Source: Filobasidium wieringae
Taxonomy: Eukaryota; Basidiomycota; Tremellomycetes; Filobasidiales; Filobasidiaceae
Length of the DNA stretch: 64,000 nt
Reading direction: 5' to 3'
Assembly (NCBI GenBank): GCA_001600055.1
Contig: BCIV01000012.1
Span: forward strand, 434,474 to 498,473
The notes beneath the pieces were generated by a model, which had not been told where the DNA came from, made no database searches, and worked only from the letters and a program-made list of their open reading frames with translations. The translations under genes and the position numbers were made by a program. Shown in pieces: positions 23,313-37,582 of this stretch (positions are counted from its first letter, which is position 1; every line of letters begins with the position of its first letter).

Positions 23313-24272
23313 TATGAGAGGCGTAATGATGCTTCTTCTAGCTGAACGACAATCACCCTCTGATGTTGGGCTTTGTGATCACAAATTGACAAACTGTATA
23401 GCATGTATAACATGTATAATATGTATAGTTGGTATTTTCGTTTCGTTTATCATAGCGAATTCTGATAACTGGCTAAGTGGAGAGCATGCGTCACCGGCGG
23501 CCGGCCTAGGGCGTTTCAGATTTGCGTTTACCCGTGTGCTCGACTGAGCGACTGAGCAGCTCATGCAGTTCAGCACTCAAGTAACCCAGACCAAAGGATA
23601 CATGTAGGTACATGAGATGTGCAACATGAGTTCCAGACTGCAGCAGGCTGATCTATCGACTACGTGCATCCTGAGTAAGATTTTACTTTATAGGCTTATA
23701 ATTTATAAGCTGATACATGACAAGCAAGATAAGTGTCTTTACACAATTACACAATCTACTTTAGACAAGTAAACACCGTCTGACGGCAAGAATCAAGCTG
23801 TTACGCAACTAATTCAACTGCAACCAATTTGATCGATAGAAATTTAGATTCAACTAATTCCAAATACATCCTCATGAAATATGTCTCATGGTTCAATAAC
23901 ACATTAGCCCTCTAGGGGCCTCTAATAGATATCAGAGTCCTGTCGACAACAGACGGTTTGTGTCAGGGTACCTTTCTGAAAGTATAAGACGTTTTAAGAC
24001 GGGTAGTCCGGTAGTAACAATCAAGCAAATACAGTCTCCGCACGGCTCGTCGTTGCCCGCTGATCCCAACAGCACAACCTCTGATTACAGATTCTAGATT
24101 ACAGATATGTGTTCGACAATTCGACATCATATATAGGCAAATTCCCACGCGGAAGCGCATGATGTGCTAAGCGCGAGTGAGATGATCACCTGGAAGTTGA
24201 TATCTTCTGCTACAACGGACGATCCTGTGGTTAGGATTAGATCGATTAGATTATACAACTAGCACAAGCAGA
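23313..24272. promoter_or_regulatory. divergent promoter region
   Basis: A long AT-rich spacer lies between LRO1 (-) and the bL32 gene (+). It contains ACATGTATAA-like repeats at about 23,401-23,430 and a TTATAA-rich stretch near 23,690-23,710. No coding frame was found. Confidence 0.35.
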
Positions 24273-24828
24273 ATGTCGATGATATTTCCCCCCGTTCTAG
24301 CGTCTCGAAGGATGCCCAGCCTGGCGTCGAGGATGGCCGAGTCTTTTGCAATGCTTAGCTCTAGCTCCAGAACAACTCAATCTGCACCTCCGTTTGTCTC
24401 AACTAGCACAATCGTCATGGCAACTTTGGCAAGAGTGGAGGGTCTCTTAGAAGCAATCGCAGAGCTTTTTCCTCCAGTCCTGTTGGCTGTACCGAAAAAG
24501 AAAGTGTCCCATTCTAGGAAGAGCATGCGAAGCGCTCACAAAGGGTTGAAGAATAAAACTAGTAAGTATACGAACAAGCTTTCTCGTAAGGGTTATAGCA
24601 GCTCAGGCTTAATCTATGAACAGACATAACGCTATGTCCTGGCTGCGGAGCGCCAAAGCTAGCACATAACCTTTGCCCAGAATGCTATTCACAGATTAAC
24701 AGAAGGTTCGTTTTTGGCTTGAATTTCCGTATCATGATGACCCAAGCTCAACTTTTATCGCTGCGACCGCTGTCAGATGGAAGCAAGAGGCTCGTCAGAC
24801 AAAGCCAAACTCAAGCCTAAATGCGTAG
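24273..24828 (+). CDS. MRPL32: Mitochondrial large-subunit ribosomal protein bL32m
   Basis: Three exons in frame give 140 aa: 24273-24561, 24624-24705 and 24777-24828. The first ~70 residues are Ser/Arg/Ala-rich, fitting a mitochondrial presequence that is cleaved before AVPKKKVSHSRKSMRSAHKG, the conserved bL32 start. A zinc ribbon follows: CPGCG and, 12 residues later, CPEC. Family knowledge: the mature protein is released by the m-AAA protease and is needed for mitoribosome assembly. Confidence 0.9.
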
Positions 24829-25966
24829 GAAGGCGGATTACGATCGTGCTGTAAAATCATAGTGTCGGAGCAGCATGAATACCAGTTTACTGTAAATCTC
24901 TGAGGGCGTGGTGTATGTAACAGTAAACGAGACTCTAGCCTGGATGTTACAGCCCCAGGTAGGGGCGTATGCCAAGCAGCCAATATAATTATACATAGTA
25001 CACAGGTACACGAGTCGCCGAGGTTTATCGGATTGGCAGAAAACGCCAGCACTTGGTCATGCTTTCTTCCTTGGGCTGCATATTGCCTCTGTTGCTCGCG
25101 AGCTAACTGGCCTTGAGATGGAATACGCTCATCCAAAAAACCAAAACGGCCAAACTGAGGGATGTTGATCCTTTTGTAAACTTATAGCGGGCGAGCAGGC
25201 AATTGAGTTGGAAGAATGCCAAACCTGGATATGCAATTACAAAAGGCGCAACGTGTCAACCATCCCCTCTGAGATACGATAATGATCAATATTCACCTCC
25301 GTTTGATAGTGACCCTGTGCCTCGAAAACTTGTCATCAGGTGAGAATCGAGCAGGGTGTGCAGATCGGGTTGGCTTTCCTCCAAGAGTAGTTTTCTATCA
25401 GATTCAGGAAAGGATGTTAGATATAATGGTCGGAAAACAAATCAGGATGGGCCCTGATCTTCGCAATGTACCTTCAAGGTATAAACCCTGAAATCGAAAC
25501 GCAATTTAGATCAGGTATCGGTCAAGTGTGAATGGGCATCTATGCTAACCTATTCCCTTGCTCGTTCAGAGTGTACATGAGATGCATGGTGAGAAGCTGG
25601 TACTAATTGGTAATTGATAGGGTGAAGTCCTTAAAGTGGATGATCACTGCTCAAGGTATTCAAGATTGAATGCGTTCCAACTTCAAGATCATACATAAAA
25701 TAAAGGGACAATTCGCATCCGCTTGACATGAGACCTGTCGCGGCAGACCGTGCCCCTACGGCTTAACCGGCTGCTGTAGATCTATCTGTAAGAAAGCTGG
25801 ATCTGGAAACCAAAGTCGTAGAAGAGCTTCCAACCGAATCACTTTGGCTCATACGGCTCCACTTGGCGTTGCGTACTTCAAATCCATAGTTGCTGAAGAT
25901 TGCCGCCTTCTCATCATGACTGATATGACTTGATTAGAATACTGTGGCTAGCAATACCGGAACACC
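24829..25966. other. intergenic region around the possible small gene
   Basis: Apart from the candidate exon on the minus strand (25,012-25,336), nothing is visible. The last ~500 bp should include the promoter of the Rictor gene. Confidence 0.3.
25012..25336 (-). CDS. Possible small gene, ends unresolved
   Basis: The minus strand carries a convincing exon reading [20 protein letters not shown], then a Gln/Arg-rich helix ([19 protein letters not shown]) and [11 protein letters not shown]. It begins after an AG acceptor near 25,180 and ends at a GTGTAC donor near 25,012. A possible first exon from ATG 25336 ([13 protein letters not shown]) joins in phase through a ~114-nt intron. The 3' exon was not found. 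The composition is more protein-like than the other frames here. No family was recognised. Confidence 0.35.
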
Positions 25967-28900
25967 ATGTCGCTCGCTGAAGGCAGCCGTATGACGAGTC
26001 AACTCGACAATCGGTCCCGTACAGCCGTTATAGAATCTGAAGATGCGTGCAACAGTTACAGTACTATGGTAGATAGGGATGAGAGATTCGATATCGAAGA
26101 CGATGTAAGCTGTATATCCAATTGAGCTGCATCATCTTGTTTACCATATTGCTATAATGTGATCAGCTTCAAACCCTGATCTCGAAGCTCAATGTGGAGC
26201 AGAGGATCCAATACGGCGCTGAAAAATTCTTAGAGGTATTCATCGATCTATTCCGTGTCAGGTCGAAGCGATTTATCTGGATTTGCATCAGGCGTTAGAG
26301 TCCGATACCTCTTCTATCCCTCAAGCATCCCGTCCGGCTTTAAGGTACAAGGTCACGGACGAACTCGCCAGTGTCAACGCCAAAATTCGAAACATAAAGG
26401 CCCTTATTGAGAGCTTCGGAGATTCACGAAGTACTACACCAGATCGGGGATCGGTCATCCTAGAAACGAATCATCCACCCTTCATATCAGCACTAAACCA
26501 ATATTCCGATGGCCCAGACCGTCGACATATCCAGTCGAATGGGCCTCCTTCTTCGAGAATGCTGTCGCATTCGGCTTCATTGTCGACCTTAGCATCTGAG
26601 ATGAGCGAGGGTAGTGTCATGTCAAGCAGATTGCAAGGTCCTCGAGAACGACGGGCTTCAGCAAAAAACGACCAGGAGTTAGATTCAAATCAATCTGATC
26701 CTGGCGGTGCCTCCAGTTTCTGGAACGGGGAATCGACATCCCCGTCTGGCGCCTTCGATAATAGTGGTTTCCGTTCGGAGTACAGCTTAGCGTCCCAGAC
26801 TGATCAGCGTGTAGAGCACAGAATGGAGGAAATGGACACTGAGGTTTTGGCGGCAGTCAGTACTAAAGCCCGCATGGCTCTCAACAGCCTGAAAAAGGCC
26901 CATCAAGCATCAGGCACCTCCGCGCGTTCAGACGAGTTGTCCCAAATTAGCCAGTATATTGCGGAATTGACCAGGTGTCTGAGGTTGTCACTCCAGGTCG
27001 CAGCCGAGTTACCCGTTGCAGATTTGATAGATGTGTGAGCGGTGTCCCGGACCGATCTCGAGCTGATCGTCCGCTTAGCTAATATATGTTTGGCCCTAGC
27101 ACTTTCCCTTATGTTACAGAGGATACCCCCAGTCCTCTCAAGGCTGCCTGCTATCGGCTCTACCGATATTCATTGCGAGACCGGAGAGACTGGCGGATAA
27201 TCGCCGATATGGGCATAGAATGGTTGTTGATTCGGTGAGCTCAAAGTAATAGGATACGGCGCACCCATACTTAATTCAATAAGCAAACAGTACCTTTGGC
27301 AAGGCCAATAGACAGTTGCCGGAAGTGGAACAGGCGATACAGTTAATACGAACCGTGATAATGCTGCCAGACTCGCATGAATCGGCAACACGGTCGAGCA
27401 TTTCGAGCCGCGAGACTAAAAACGATCCCTCACTTTCTGCCGGATTGGTAAGAGTCTTGGTCAGCATGGCAGAGAACCCGGAGGATCCTTTCCAGGCGAT
27501 CAGCCTTGAAACCCTTGCCGAACTTGGTACGTCATCGACATTTATCAACAACCAAGAGTACTTGAGGACTTATTTTCTGGTCAGTACAGCTCTTGTCGAC
27601 TTCAATGCTCTGATTGTAGCAGATGGCCTTAGATTCATCCTACAAGCATTTGAATACGGCCCTTATCAACTGATTCCTGTCCTTACACCTGTTCTCATGC
27701 AGGTGATGGCTTCATCTTCCGCCAGAAAGCTTATGCCTCCGCAGATCGGGATGGGAGCAATCTTTTCGGGTTTCACAAACGCTTACGGTACTGGATCCGT
27801 ATACCTTGAACGGTTAGGAGCAACAGCAGAAAGCGTACTAATCGTTCTCCGGTCCTGGAGTGGTGAGTCGGTAGATCAGGCGAATCGCTGCCGGTCTTAA
27901 CAGGCGCAAGCAGGTCTCTTTCTCTGTTGCATGAACACAAAGTACCACGTTAAAGAACTCGTCGAGTCCTTGACTATCCCTGTTACGGAAATGAGGGTTC
28001 GTTGGCCGGCTCTAAACGAGATATCTCTATGATTATATTGAGATTCTCTCTCGATATGCAGGAGGTTATGGTTGATATGCTCTTTGACCTGTTCCGCCTT
28101 CAGACCCCTAGTTGGTATCTGCGGTTTTGGATTTCCAAGTCATCAACTGGTACGTACTACAGCGATGAATCGCGAGTCAAACTGAAAGTAGGACATCCCC
28201 AGAGCAACAACCTGACGTCTCGTGGCGACCGGATGAGGCGGGAGACGGAAAGCCTTCAAGTCGCAATACCCACTACGATGTAGTAGAACAATATTTCGCC
28301 CTCTTACTGGCCGTCTTCATTGAAGCTGGACTATTTGACGTCAGTATCCTGTCCTGATTCAGTTACCGGACACGAATCCAAACTTCATTAACGACGCAGG
28401 TGCTTGTTGAGCTGGTCGAGGAGAGGATTCCTACGCTTTCACGTAAAGCCACGCTTCTTATCGGAGAATTACTTGCGATGTCTGCCAGACTATTGCCGCT
28501 GAAATATGCTGCAACCGTGCAAGTAAGTTCATGATGACGTCTACTATACATGATACACTGACTGGTTGACCAACTAAAGACTCTGCCCAGATTGTTTGAG
28601 AGTGCAGCCACGCTTGAGGCGCCAGAAAAGCGAGTCGCAGCGCTCGATGCGTTATCCTCCATAACCTCTGGCACAGTGGGTAGACATCAGCCTGTGCAGG
28701 CCCTCCCTCAGAACAGACAGCGATCACAGTCCATTTCTGATCCGGTCGGGAGAGGTCAACGACAAGTAGAGCAGATTCGAATAAAATTAGGACTACAAAT
28801 GGATGATCGACAATTTCAGTCTGCGCTGGTTGACAGTCAGGTCCGTTTTTCTTGATCATCAGCCTTGTGTTTCAGCTAATGTTTGCCTGATTTCCAGGTT

Positions 28901-31501
28901 TTATACACGAAAGACCATAACAAGTGGAATTACGACATTCTGATGGACATTATAGAAGGTCCTCTTCTTAGTTCCAGGCGTCTAGAAGAAGCCTTCCGGG
29001 TTTCAAAATTTGGCCGTCGTTTAATGACATTTTTCCAGCCTTTGTACCGACGGTTTTCAGATATCAAGCGGACCAAGGTGAGTCTTCAGTACAATCATAT
29101 CTCATGGACGCTGTATGAGACCTCCACTAGGCAAATGCGCGATGGGTTACCCTAGGGAGAGCCCTTCTCACAACCTTATCGTCTACTGATGATGGCCTAA
29201 GCATATTAGTGGAAGACAAATTACTAAAGCAGATGGTGGATTGCTTTACTGAACTAGATCAGGTGAGTCTGGCATCGGCCAGACCGGGGCCTGAAGTGGA
29301 GCTGATGATGGAATAATCCTCCTCTACAGTACGCAGGACAACCCAATCCTCAGCCATACTTCTCTCGGAGCCGCTTGGAAAACACGCTCAGCTATGGGTA
29401 TTTCGAATTTGTATACGTGCTCAGCAAAACACGTGACGGCATAAGGCAAGTCTGGTTGCTGTGCCTTATCGTCCATACTCGCCTCTTAGAGGATCCATCT
29501 ACGTCACAGATTGCTCGATCGATTCAACTTCTTCACGTGCTTTTATCATCTGAGTGATTTAAGATCTCGGGACGACATCATCCGTGCCATTGTACAGCAT
29601 GTCGACTTATCGAGGTAAGTTCTCCCCAAGCTCGGACAGATCCCGCTGAGCAGACTCGACAGGCCTGGCCACGGACGAATTATCCTTTCAAAGGCGTTAA
29701 CGTCTAGCTATATGGTGAGTACGGCCTGTGCTCAAAGCTGTCACGAAAAATGATAGATTGTACTTTGAAGCACACCCGGATGTTTGCAACCCAACGCCTT
29801 GGGCAGCTACTGAGCGAAACTCAAGACCGTCAATGGGTCTTGGAACTACTCATCACGCAACTCTACGACCCTGCGTTTGAAGTATGTGAAGCGGCTGCAC
29901 AATATTTGGAGATCGCTTGCGAAGATCTGCAAATCCTGGAAACCGTCGTCAAAGAGCGACCCATATTAGACCACCTCGGTGATGTCGGTCAGTCCCTTTT
30001 AATGCGGTATGTTACTTTTAATACGCCTCGTGGCTCTTGAACTTATCCTTCCCGGACGTCCAGTTTCCTCTCGACCTCTGTCGGCTTTTCGTATCTGCAT
30101 ACAGCTGATTACGTAAATCGAGAGCTAGATGAGTGGTATTATGTTTGTCGAATTTCTGACCTGATGGTATACTATGAGTTGACGATTCGTCGTATCTTAC
30201 AGGTTCGAAATATGCAATATTTGACACAAATCGAGCTGCATCTGGAAGACGCTTTGACCAATAAAAGGTGCATGCCATCTCTGGCACTAACAGCTTCATT
30301 CAACTTATAACTATTGTCAAAAAATAGCTGTCTCGGGACTGGCTCACCTCCGAACTTCTATAGGGAAATTACCAAAACTCGTGAAGGTTGTCAAATCCTC
30401 CGCGAACGAGGTCACTTTTCCGATTTTGCACGGTTTGTTAGACAACACAAAACAGGGCAAAACGACGACCTGCAGATAAAACAGCTGAAGAGCCTTCTGT
30501 GGGCTATCGTAGGTTGTAATCTTACTGACGCCATACAAAGTTCAGCATGCCAACCGATGCTTCTGTTTAGGGCAATATTGGTTCAACGGAAGGCGGACTA
30601 CCCTTTCTGGAAGAAGATGAAGTTATTGAACAGATCATAGATATGGCCGAGCATTCCGAGGAATTGAGTGTTCGAGGGTGAGTTCATCGTTGTTTCGTGT
30701 CGAAATTTGAGTGCGCCTGAACCCAGTATGTGATCGTGGCCGCCAGAACCTGTTTCCTTGTACTTGGCTTGATATCGGCAACTACAGAGGGGTGCGATAT
30801 ATTGGACGACTACGGGTGGTCACCCACGGTGAATACTAGAGGTCAACCGACGGGGATATGTTTACCAGATGATCTGACAGATTTTGTTGAAGTGAGTTGA
30901 CCGCCGATCATTGATCATTCGACAGCTCAATCGTGTCAACAGATCGCGCCGTATGAGCCGTATGCCCCGTCTTACACCCAAAAACCGTCTCGGCTGAGAT
31001 CTCTCGTCGAAGTGCGTTTCCTTCAAGACATTTCGGATTTGGGCAACTATGTCTTAGCCACGCAAGCGATGCAGAGCCTTGCTCGGTGAGTGCGTGGTGA
31101 TGATATGTCGTGATGACGGTCCTGACAACTCGAATTCGCTGGTTAGCACGAGGAGTCGACATCGTTCACTCTTTAGTTCCCTCGAATTATATCTGCGAGC
31201 CATGCACATGCTTTCCACCGAGCACTACAAGCAACCTGTCAGAGCTTTCGTTTTGGACATGTTCGATATCCAACTGGATATCGCCTCAATTTCGGCGCTA
31301 CTCGAGATTGAGCAGAGGGAGCATCGCCTCGCTTCCAACGACGGGTTTAAAGGCACTGTCCCTGCTGGTACCGCAGCAACAAGAAGCATAGCGATATCCT
31401 CCTCCTCCGCAAAAGAGGCTGGGACTCCCAGGCCAGATAGATTAGCCAATCCCCTGACGGCTAAGCGATATATCACAGGTTTTATGACATTACCGGCTTG
31501 A
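25967..31501 (+). CDS. AVO3: TORC2 subunit Rictor/Avo3 (Pianissimo family)
   Basis: This is a scaffold subunit of TOR complex 2, which controls AGC kinases and actin polarity. The start is MSLAEGSRMTSQLD. An early exon gives an HR1-like coiled coil (LISKLNVEQRIQYGAEKFLE). A Ser-rich linker (26,400-26,800) is followed by an armadillo-type Rictor N-terminal region, then RMFATQRLGQLLSETQDRQW, LWAIGNIGSTEGGLPFLEE and the signature RGTCFLVLGLISATTEGCDI with DDYGW, and LYLRAMHMLSTEHYKQPVRA near the end. The gene is cut by many short introns, of which only some were resolved, so the span is firm but internal exons are approximate. The stop is at 31499-31501. Confidence 0.9.
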
Positions 31502-31746
31502 TTTCCGGGTTCGCAGCTTCGTAACCCCTGAGCTACTCGAGGATAAAGAGAACCCTGATCACGAGCGTTGATTAATATATAGTGAATACCATGACAGAAT
31601 CAGCCACGAATGGCGAAAGAAGCGAATACAATGGGTTGGCGGAGATGGGCGAAATAGATCGCCTTGCCGCCTAAAGAACGAGTAAATTTTAGGCTGCCTG
31701 ACAATGCAATATGATACTACCGCAGCGACTGAATGGTATAATGGGA

Positions 31747-32615
<869 letters not shown>

Positions 32616-33258
32616 TGGTGGTATGTGATGTGTCACAGGCAGAGGTAGTCTGAGTCAACGATTGGATTTACACTGGCGGTTTCCCTTGGAGTAAGTTCCC
32701 CTCTGTTGTCAAACAGTACCTATCCTTTAGTGCGCTGATCGCTGATGGCCGATGTTTTAAGCGGTACGAGCGTTCGTAGGAGCCTATGGATTAATCCTGG
32801 TTGATGACAGTGCTGGTTTGATCACCTTGCGCTTCGATATGTCTTCATAAGTTATAAGTGCTGTATGATGTCTTCTAGGGTCTGGTTGTGTTGGAAATGA
32901 TGATATAGTTAGAATCAAAGACCCATCAGAACGATGGAATGTGACCGGATGGAATGATGCGTTATACCCTTTTGTTCGTTTGCATAAGGCGCGTCGCCTG
33001 CTAGCTGGAAGGGTATCTCGACAACAGTTTGATTATTCGGTCGATCGATCAGTCCCACCACATAATTACACAGCTATCCCATTTCCACCCTTCACTACCT
33101 GTGCTGTACACCGTCTCCAATCGGGATTGACAGTGGATCTGCTTGATCTGCTTATTAATTACCAAAACTTGTCGCTTCCCTTCTACTTGCGGCGTCCATC
33201 CTTGAATCATAGGTAGTCATTGTGCTGTCAAGAGCTGTTAGCTACGTCAAATGACACT
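32616..33258. promoter_or_regulatory. divergent promoter region
   Basis: This spacer lies between ARF6 (-) and the following hypothetical gene (+). A 91-codon open frame at 32,941 has no protein-like features and is not called. Confidence 0.35.
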
Positions 33259-34309
33259 ATGGAAAACGCCCAGCGCTCAAATTCACGATCCTCGTTGTCA
33301 GTACTTCGACGTCCCGCTTCACTCAAATCATCGCGGTCGAATTCCTCTATGAACAACGGAATTACAACCACACCTCTCTTCCATGGCACGTCCGGAACTG
33401 TCTGGCCTGCAGCGATGGTAATGGGCCATTTGAAGAGTATGGATCGAGCGGGAGAGAGAGCTCTGGCTTATGGAAGAGCTACTCGCGAGCTTATCGACGC
33501 GGATAGTGGTATAAGAGCGTGGAGGGCAATGATCGAGCAACGATCCGGTGACTGTGGGTCGTAGCCAAAGCAGTTCTGCCCCAGTGCTCTAAAGTAAAGT
33601 CCGGACGATAGTACCTTCCAGATCCTATCTCCAGCGAAGTTCACAGGTAGATTCACAAGGGCACCGGATTTTTCAGCTTGTGGAGGACGAGCATGCGCAA
33701 GGTCCTTTCCCGCCTGATATTCTGCCTGATGCCATTATGCGAACTGCATATCCACGACCAAGAGACGTTTCAGGAGCATCGCACTTCCCCATGCGGCAGC
33801 AGGGTCCCAGCGTCCCGCCCGATCCTACAGCATATCAAGCCACAGAGATACCACAAACGCCCATGATTTCGGAGCCCATCGACAAGCTGCCAGAAAATTT
33901 ACCTTACCCTCTGCTTGCTACGACGCCGTCTAAAAATCTCGACGGTCCCAGTTCCCCTGCCAACTCGACATCTTCCTTCAACCTGCTATCGAGCGCCCAC
34001 TCAAAAGGTGGACTTTTCTCATCGTTTCGTACAGGTGTGAAGAAGGAAAAGGATAAGGTCGAGCGCATAGGCTCACCGGAAGCAGGCCTTCATGTCAGAT
34101 CGAGTATGGATCAACATTACCCGCGCGCGAGCCACGAGGGAAACTCATCGCAAATACGAGTGCGGGCAAGCCCCTTGGCGAGCCCGGCAGGCCCTCGCGA
34201 TCCGCCAAAGCGATCTTCGACAACTGCCCGTGCATTGGAAGACAATCTCAACCAGCTTGCATCGCAGGCGGAGCCTCGTCGATCCCTCCCACTGCAACCT
34301 AAAAGCTGA
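33259..34309 (+). CDS. Hypothetical Ser/Pro-rich protein
   Basis: The start is MENAQRSNSRSSLSVLRRP. The first exon has a basic Ser-rich N-terminus, then an apparently folded stretch (VMGHLKSMDRAGERALAYGR, ATRELIDADSGIRAWRAMIE). An intron around 33,550-33,640 (exact donor unresolved; GTAGCC or GTCGTA) leads to a second exon with QVDSQGHRIFQLVEDEHAQG and PFPPDILPDAIMR. It continues into a long Pro/Ser-rich, probably disordered tail with GGLFSSFRTGVKKEKDK. No family was recognised. It converges on UFD3. Confidence 0.6.
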
Positions 34310-34408
34310 GGGATATGGGTGGGCTCGATAGCCGAAGGAGGCGGGATGTGCTTGTCCAGTGCATATGTATGTAAAGCTGACCCGTTGTATACCTTGTGCT
34401 CTTACAAA

Positions 34409-37400
34409 TCACATGACCCTAATCTCGTTCGCGACCACACTCAACCGCTCCTCTTTCAGACTTCCCGCGAGCGCCATAGCCAGATCCTTAGCCACTTGTA
34501 TGATTTCTGGGTCCGTCGCGCCAACCATATTTGGGCTTGCTAACTGAAAGGATGCAAAAGATTCGAACGGGCCGATATGCGGTAACGAATAAACTTACGA
34601 TGTTTCCAAGCGCAACAAGCGATCGATATGCTACCTCAGCGTCTTGAGCTTCATTAGAAAGGATCTAGACGAGAGAAGGATCGACAGTCGGCTCTATGTC
34701 GAACCCGTAATAACTCACGTTCATGGTGAATTGCATCAAACTAGCAGCGTAACCGCTTGGCAAGTCTTGTTCCAGCGTCAAGATTGATAAACTGGCAGAT
34801 AGACCGGGGTCAGATCTCGAGATCAATCTCCCCTTGAAGACACCATCTCTTACTTCAGGGCTAGTGTAGCATACGCTACTCTAGTGTTCCTGTTTAGCTC
34901 GTGGAAGGAATGTCGACTTGCTAGACGGGACAAGGCCTATAAAATCACCAATGGTTAGTGATCAACTCAAAACGCCTAAAACAGGAGCTTTACATTGGCT
35001 GCGTTTTGGCTCAAAAGAACTTTGCACCCAGATTCGGTGGCGGTGAGGTTGGCTAGACCTCTCACAACAAGCATTGTATTATTTTGGCGAGCCCTAGATG
35101 GTTCCCAGGCGAGTTCCCATTCGCAAGCATCCATGAGCCTCTCAATGATCGTGTCGCCACCAACAGCACGATAAGAAGCGATTGCCGAAGAAGTAGCACA
35201 GAGCAGGCGGCAAACATCAAGCACTGTCGATAAGATCAATCGGTTAACGAGAGTCGGAAAGTTCAGACTAGTTCGTAAACTGACGTGGGAAGCGATCGTC
35301 CTGTCGCCAATGACAGCTCGTATCAAGCAACAACTCGGGGTTGTACTGGTCCACAACAGGCGATGGACCATTGCCGAAAGCGCAAGCTTTCAGTTGTTTG
35401 TAAAGCTCCTCATTCCTGGAATGTTCTGTCTATATAATTGAATGCGCAAAAAAGACGAATTGATTAGGACCAAGAGAGATACACCAGTATAATCGAGATT
35501 AAGCAAATCACCTGGTCCATTCCCTCTATGATTTCCTGAATTTTCTTGTCGACAGCTTCTACATTTGCAAGGCGGAAGTATTGCGCAGCGCGGATAGGAG
35601 TGAAGCGAGACTTTGCCGTAGTCCCATCTTGAGCGGTTCTGCCACCTGGTTGATAACTGGCCAACGGACCAATACCGGAAGAACTTGAAGTATAAGCAGT
35701 TCCGCCCGTGAACGGATCGCCGGCTGCTGGAACATTCGGATCTCTAGAAGAGCGGTAGCTGGATCCTCCGGTGAAAGGATCCTGTGAACCGCTCTCGCCT
35801 AAGGTGCTGCCTTGAGTATTTGTCTCAAGGAATTTGACGATCTGGTCGATATATGACGTAGGTAAGTCGTTTTTTAATAGAAATTTCTCTGCAGCGGTAT
35901 AGAGATTCTCTGAGGGCGATAGGTTTAGACAGTGATCGATCGAGAGGCACGCGGGTGAGGGAACGCACCGGTAACATTAAAGGGAAGTTTCAGAGGTGGC
36001 ATGTTCTCAGCAATGTCGACATCAAACACGTAATCATATTCCTCTCCTTGATAGATCTGTTTTCGACCAGACCCGACAGCGTCTGTCACCTCACCTATCT
36101 GTTGCCAGGTTGTTTCATTTGAAGACCATTGGTACGCTTCTACTTTGTCTCCGTTCTTTATCATGATTACCTGGCCCTCTTTCTTGCCTGTCCTCATAGA
36201 TGACGTCAGTACAGCTTCGTATGCCAATCTCGTTAATGGGAATCGTGATTTACCTGCCTTAGCCAAAGCCTCCAAACCGGGAAGGTCAGTGGTTCGAACA
36301 TCTCCCACTTGAGTCTTGTTGAGGGCTCTGGTGCGAAGCTCACGATCCAGCCTTTCTCTTTCTGCAGGTTGTGCGAATCTAGCTTCCTCCCGAGTCCATA
36401 ACCTGATAGTAGAATCTGATGCTCCGGATACAATATCACCATTGGGCAGAACGTCGACAGTCCATACAGAAATAGTTGGATGTGCTATGGTTTGAACCAG
36501 CTGGTGATCTGATAATGAGTCGATTAGCCAATGCCGCATGCAACACGCTACAAGAATACTTACTCCTCCAAACCCGCACCGAGCCGTCTTCACCAGAGCT
36601 CACACAGCCATCTCCATCAGGCAACGCTGCTACTGCATACACAAACGAGGTATGGCCGATGTAGATATGCTTCGCCGTCGATGAGTCGAAGCTCCACATC
36701 ATAACGTTACTGAGTTGACAAGGCATTAGTGTCGCAGAACAGCTATATAGCGGTTATTGGCTCACTGACCCATCGTTCCCTGCACTCCAGAAGCCATGAC
36801 CGTCTAAAGTCAATGCAAGACTTCGCACGCAGTCTGAATGACCGGCGTAAGTCTGTATAACATTCCCCTCCGCATCGTACAGACGGATCAGCTTGTCCGC
36901 AGAGGCGGTCAAGAATCGGTCTGATCCAACGCATTTGACAGCCCATACGGCTTGAAGATGAGAACCCAGTTTCAAGATCGGCTTGAAGGACTTCCATACA
37001 ATCGCAGTCCTAACAGTTTCAAGGTCATTCGATAAACATCAGGATAGCAGCTGAGCAACTCTAGCTTACTTGTCCCAACTTCCGCTTATCATGGTAGTTC
37101 CATCATCAGTGTCAAGAGCACAAACGTTGAGAGAATGTCCATCAAGCTGTCTATCTGGGACCTCGGAGCGATTACCACTATTGAAGAGAAATATGCTACC
37201 GGAAGCCGATCCGAGTGCGAGGTACGCTAACAAGTGTCGCTTGGTCAGACGAGCCATCTAACACTGCGTGTCTATACTCACAAGCAGACTCTGTGTCAAT
37301 GCTCGCTACGGAGCTTGCGAATCGGCCATTCGGTTCACTTGACGTCCTTTCGACGAACCATTCGTTGGGTGTATCCGATCGCTTTCGCCAACAGATGACG

Positions 37401-37582
37401 GTGGCATCACGAGAAGAAGATAGGAGCGATTCGGAACTACAAGCACGGAGCGCTCGCACCTAGAGACAAGACAATTAATTTCACGTCCGGTCGATGAATA
37501 CCGTACAACCGCCACATACGTCGGCAGCGTGTCCTTCGAGCACAGCGGACAACTGGTAGTGTGATCGGTTCGCACATGCCAT
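34409..37582 (-). CDS. UFD3: Ubiquitin-binding Cdc48 cofactor Ufd3/Doa1 (PLAA)
   Basis: It works with Cdc48 in ubiquitin homeostasis, mitochondria-associated degradation and ribophagy. The start is MACANRSHYQLSAVLEGH at 37582. Seven WD repeats span about 37,580-36,240 (LTASADKLIRLYDAEGN, SSGEDGSVRVWRS, SGASDSTIRLWTREE). The PFU ubiquitin-binding domain (about 36,190-35,960) contains EGQVIMIKNGDKVEAYQW and EYDYVFDVDI. A linker carries two DPFTGG repeats. The C-terminal PUL armadillo domain (about 35,400-34,409) has LVVRGLANLTATESGCKVLL and ends NEIRVM. All PLAA domains are in the usual order. It is divergent from SSC1. Confidence 0.93.

Noticed and set aside
24795..25136. 113-codon minus-strand reading frame overlapping the bL32 3' end
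   Set aside because: Only its upstream half looks like protein. The rest is antisense to the bL32 last exon, so a splice or end is more likely.
32941..33216. 91-codon plus-strand frame upstream of the Ser/Pro-rich gene
   Set aside because: No protein-like features; it lies in the ARF6 divergent promoter.
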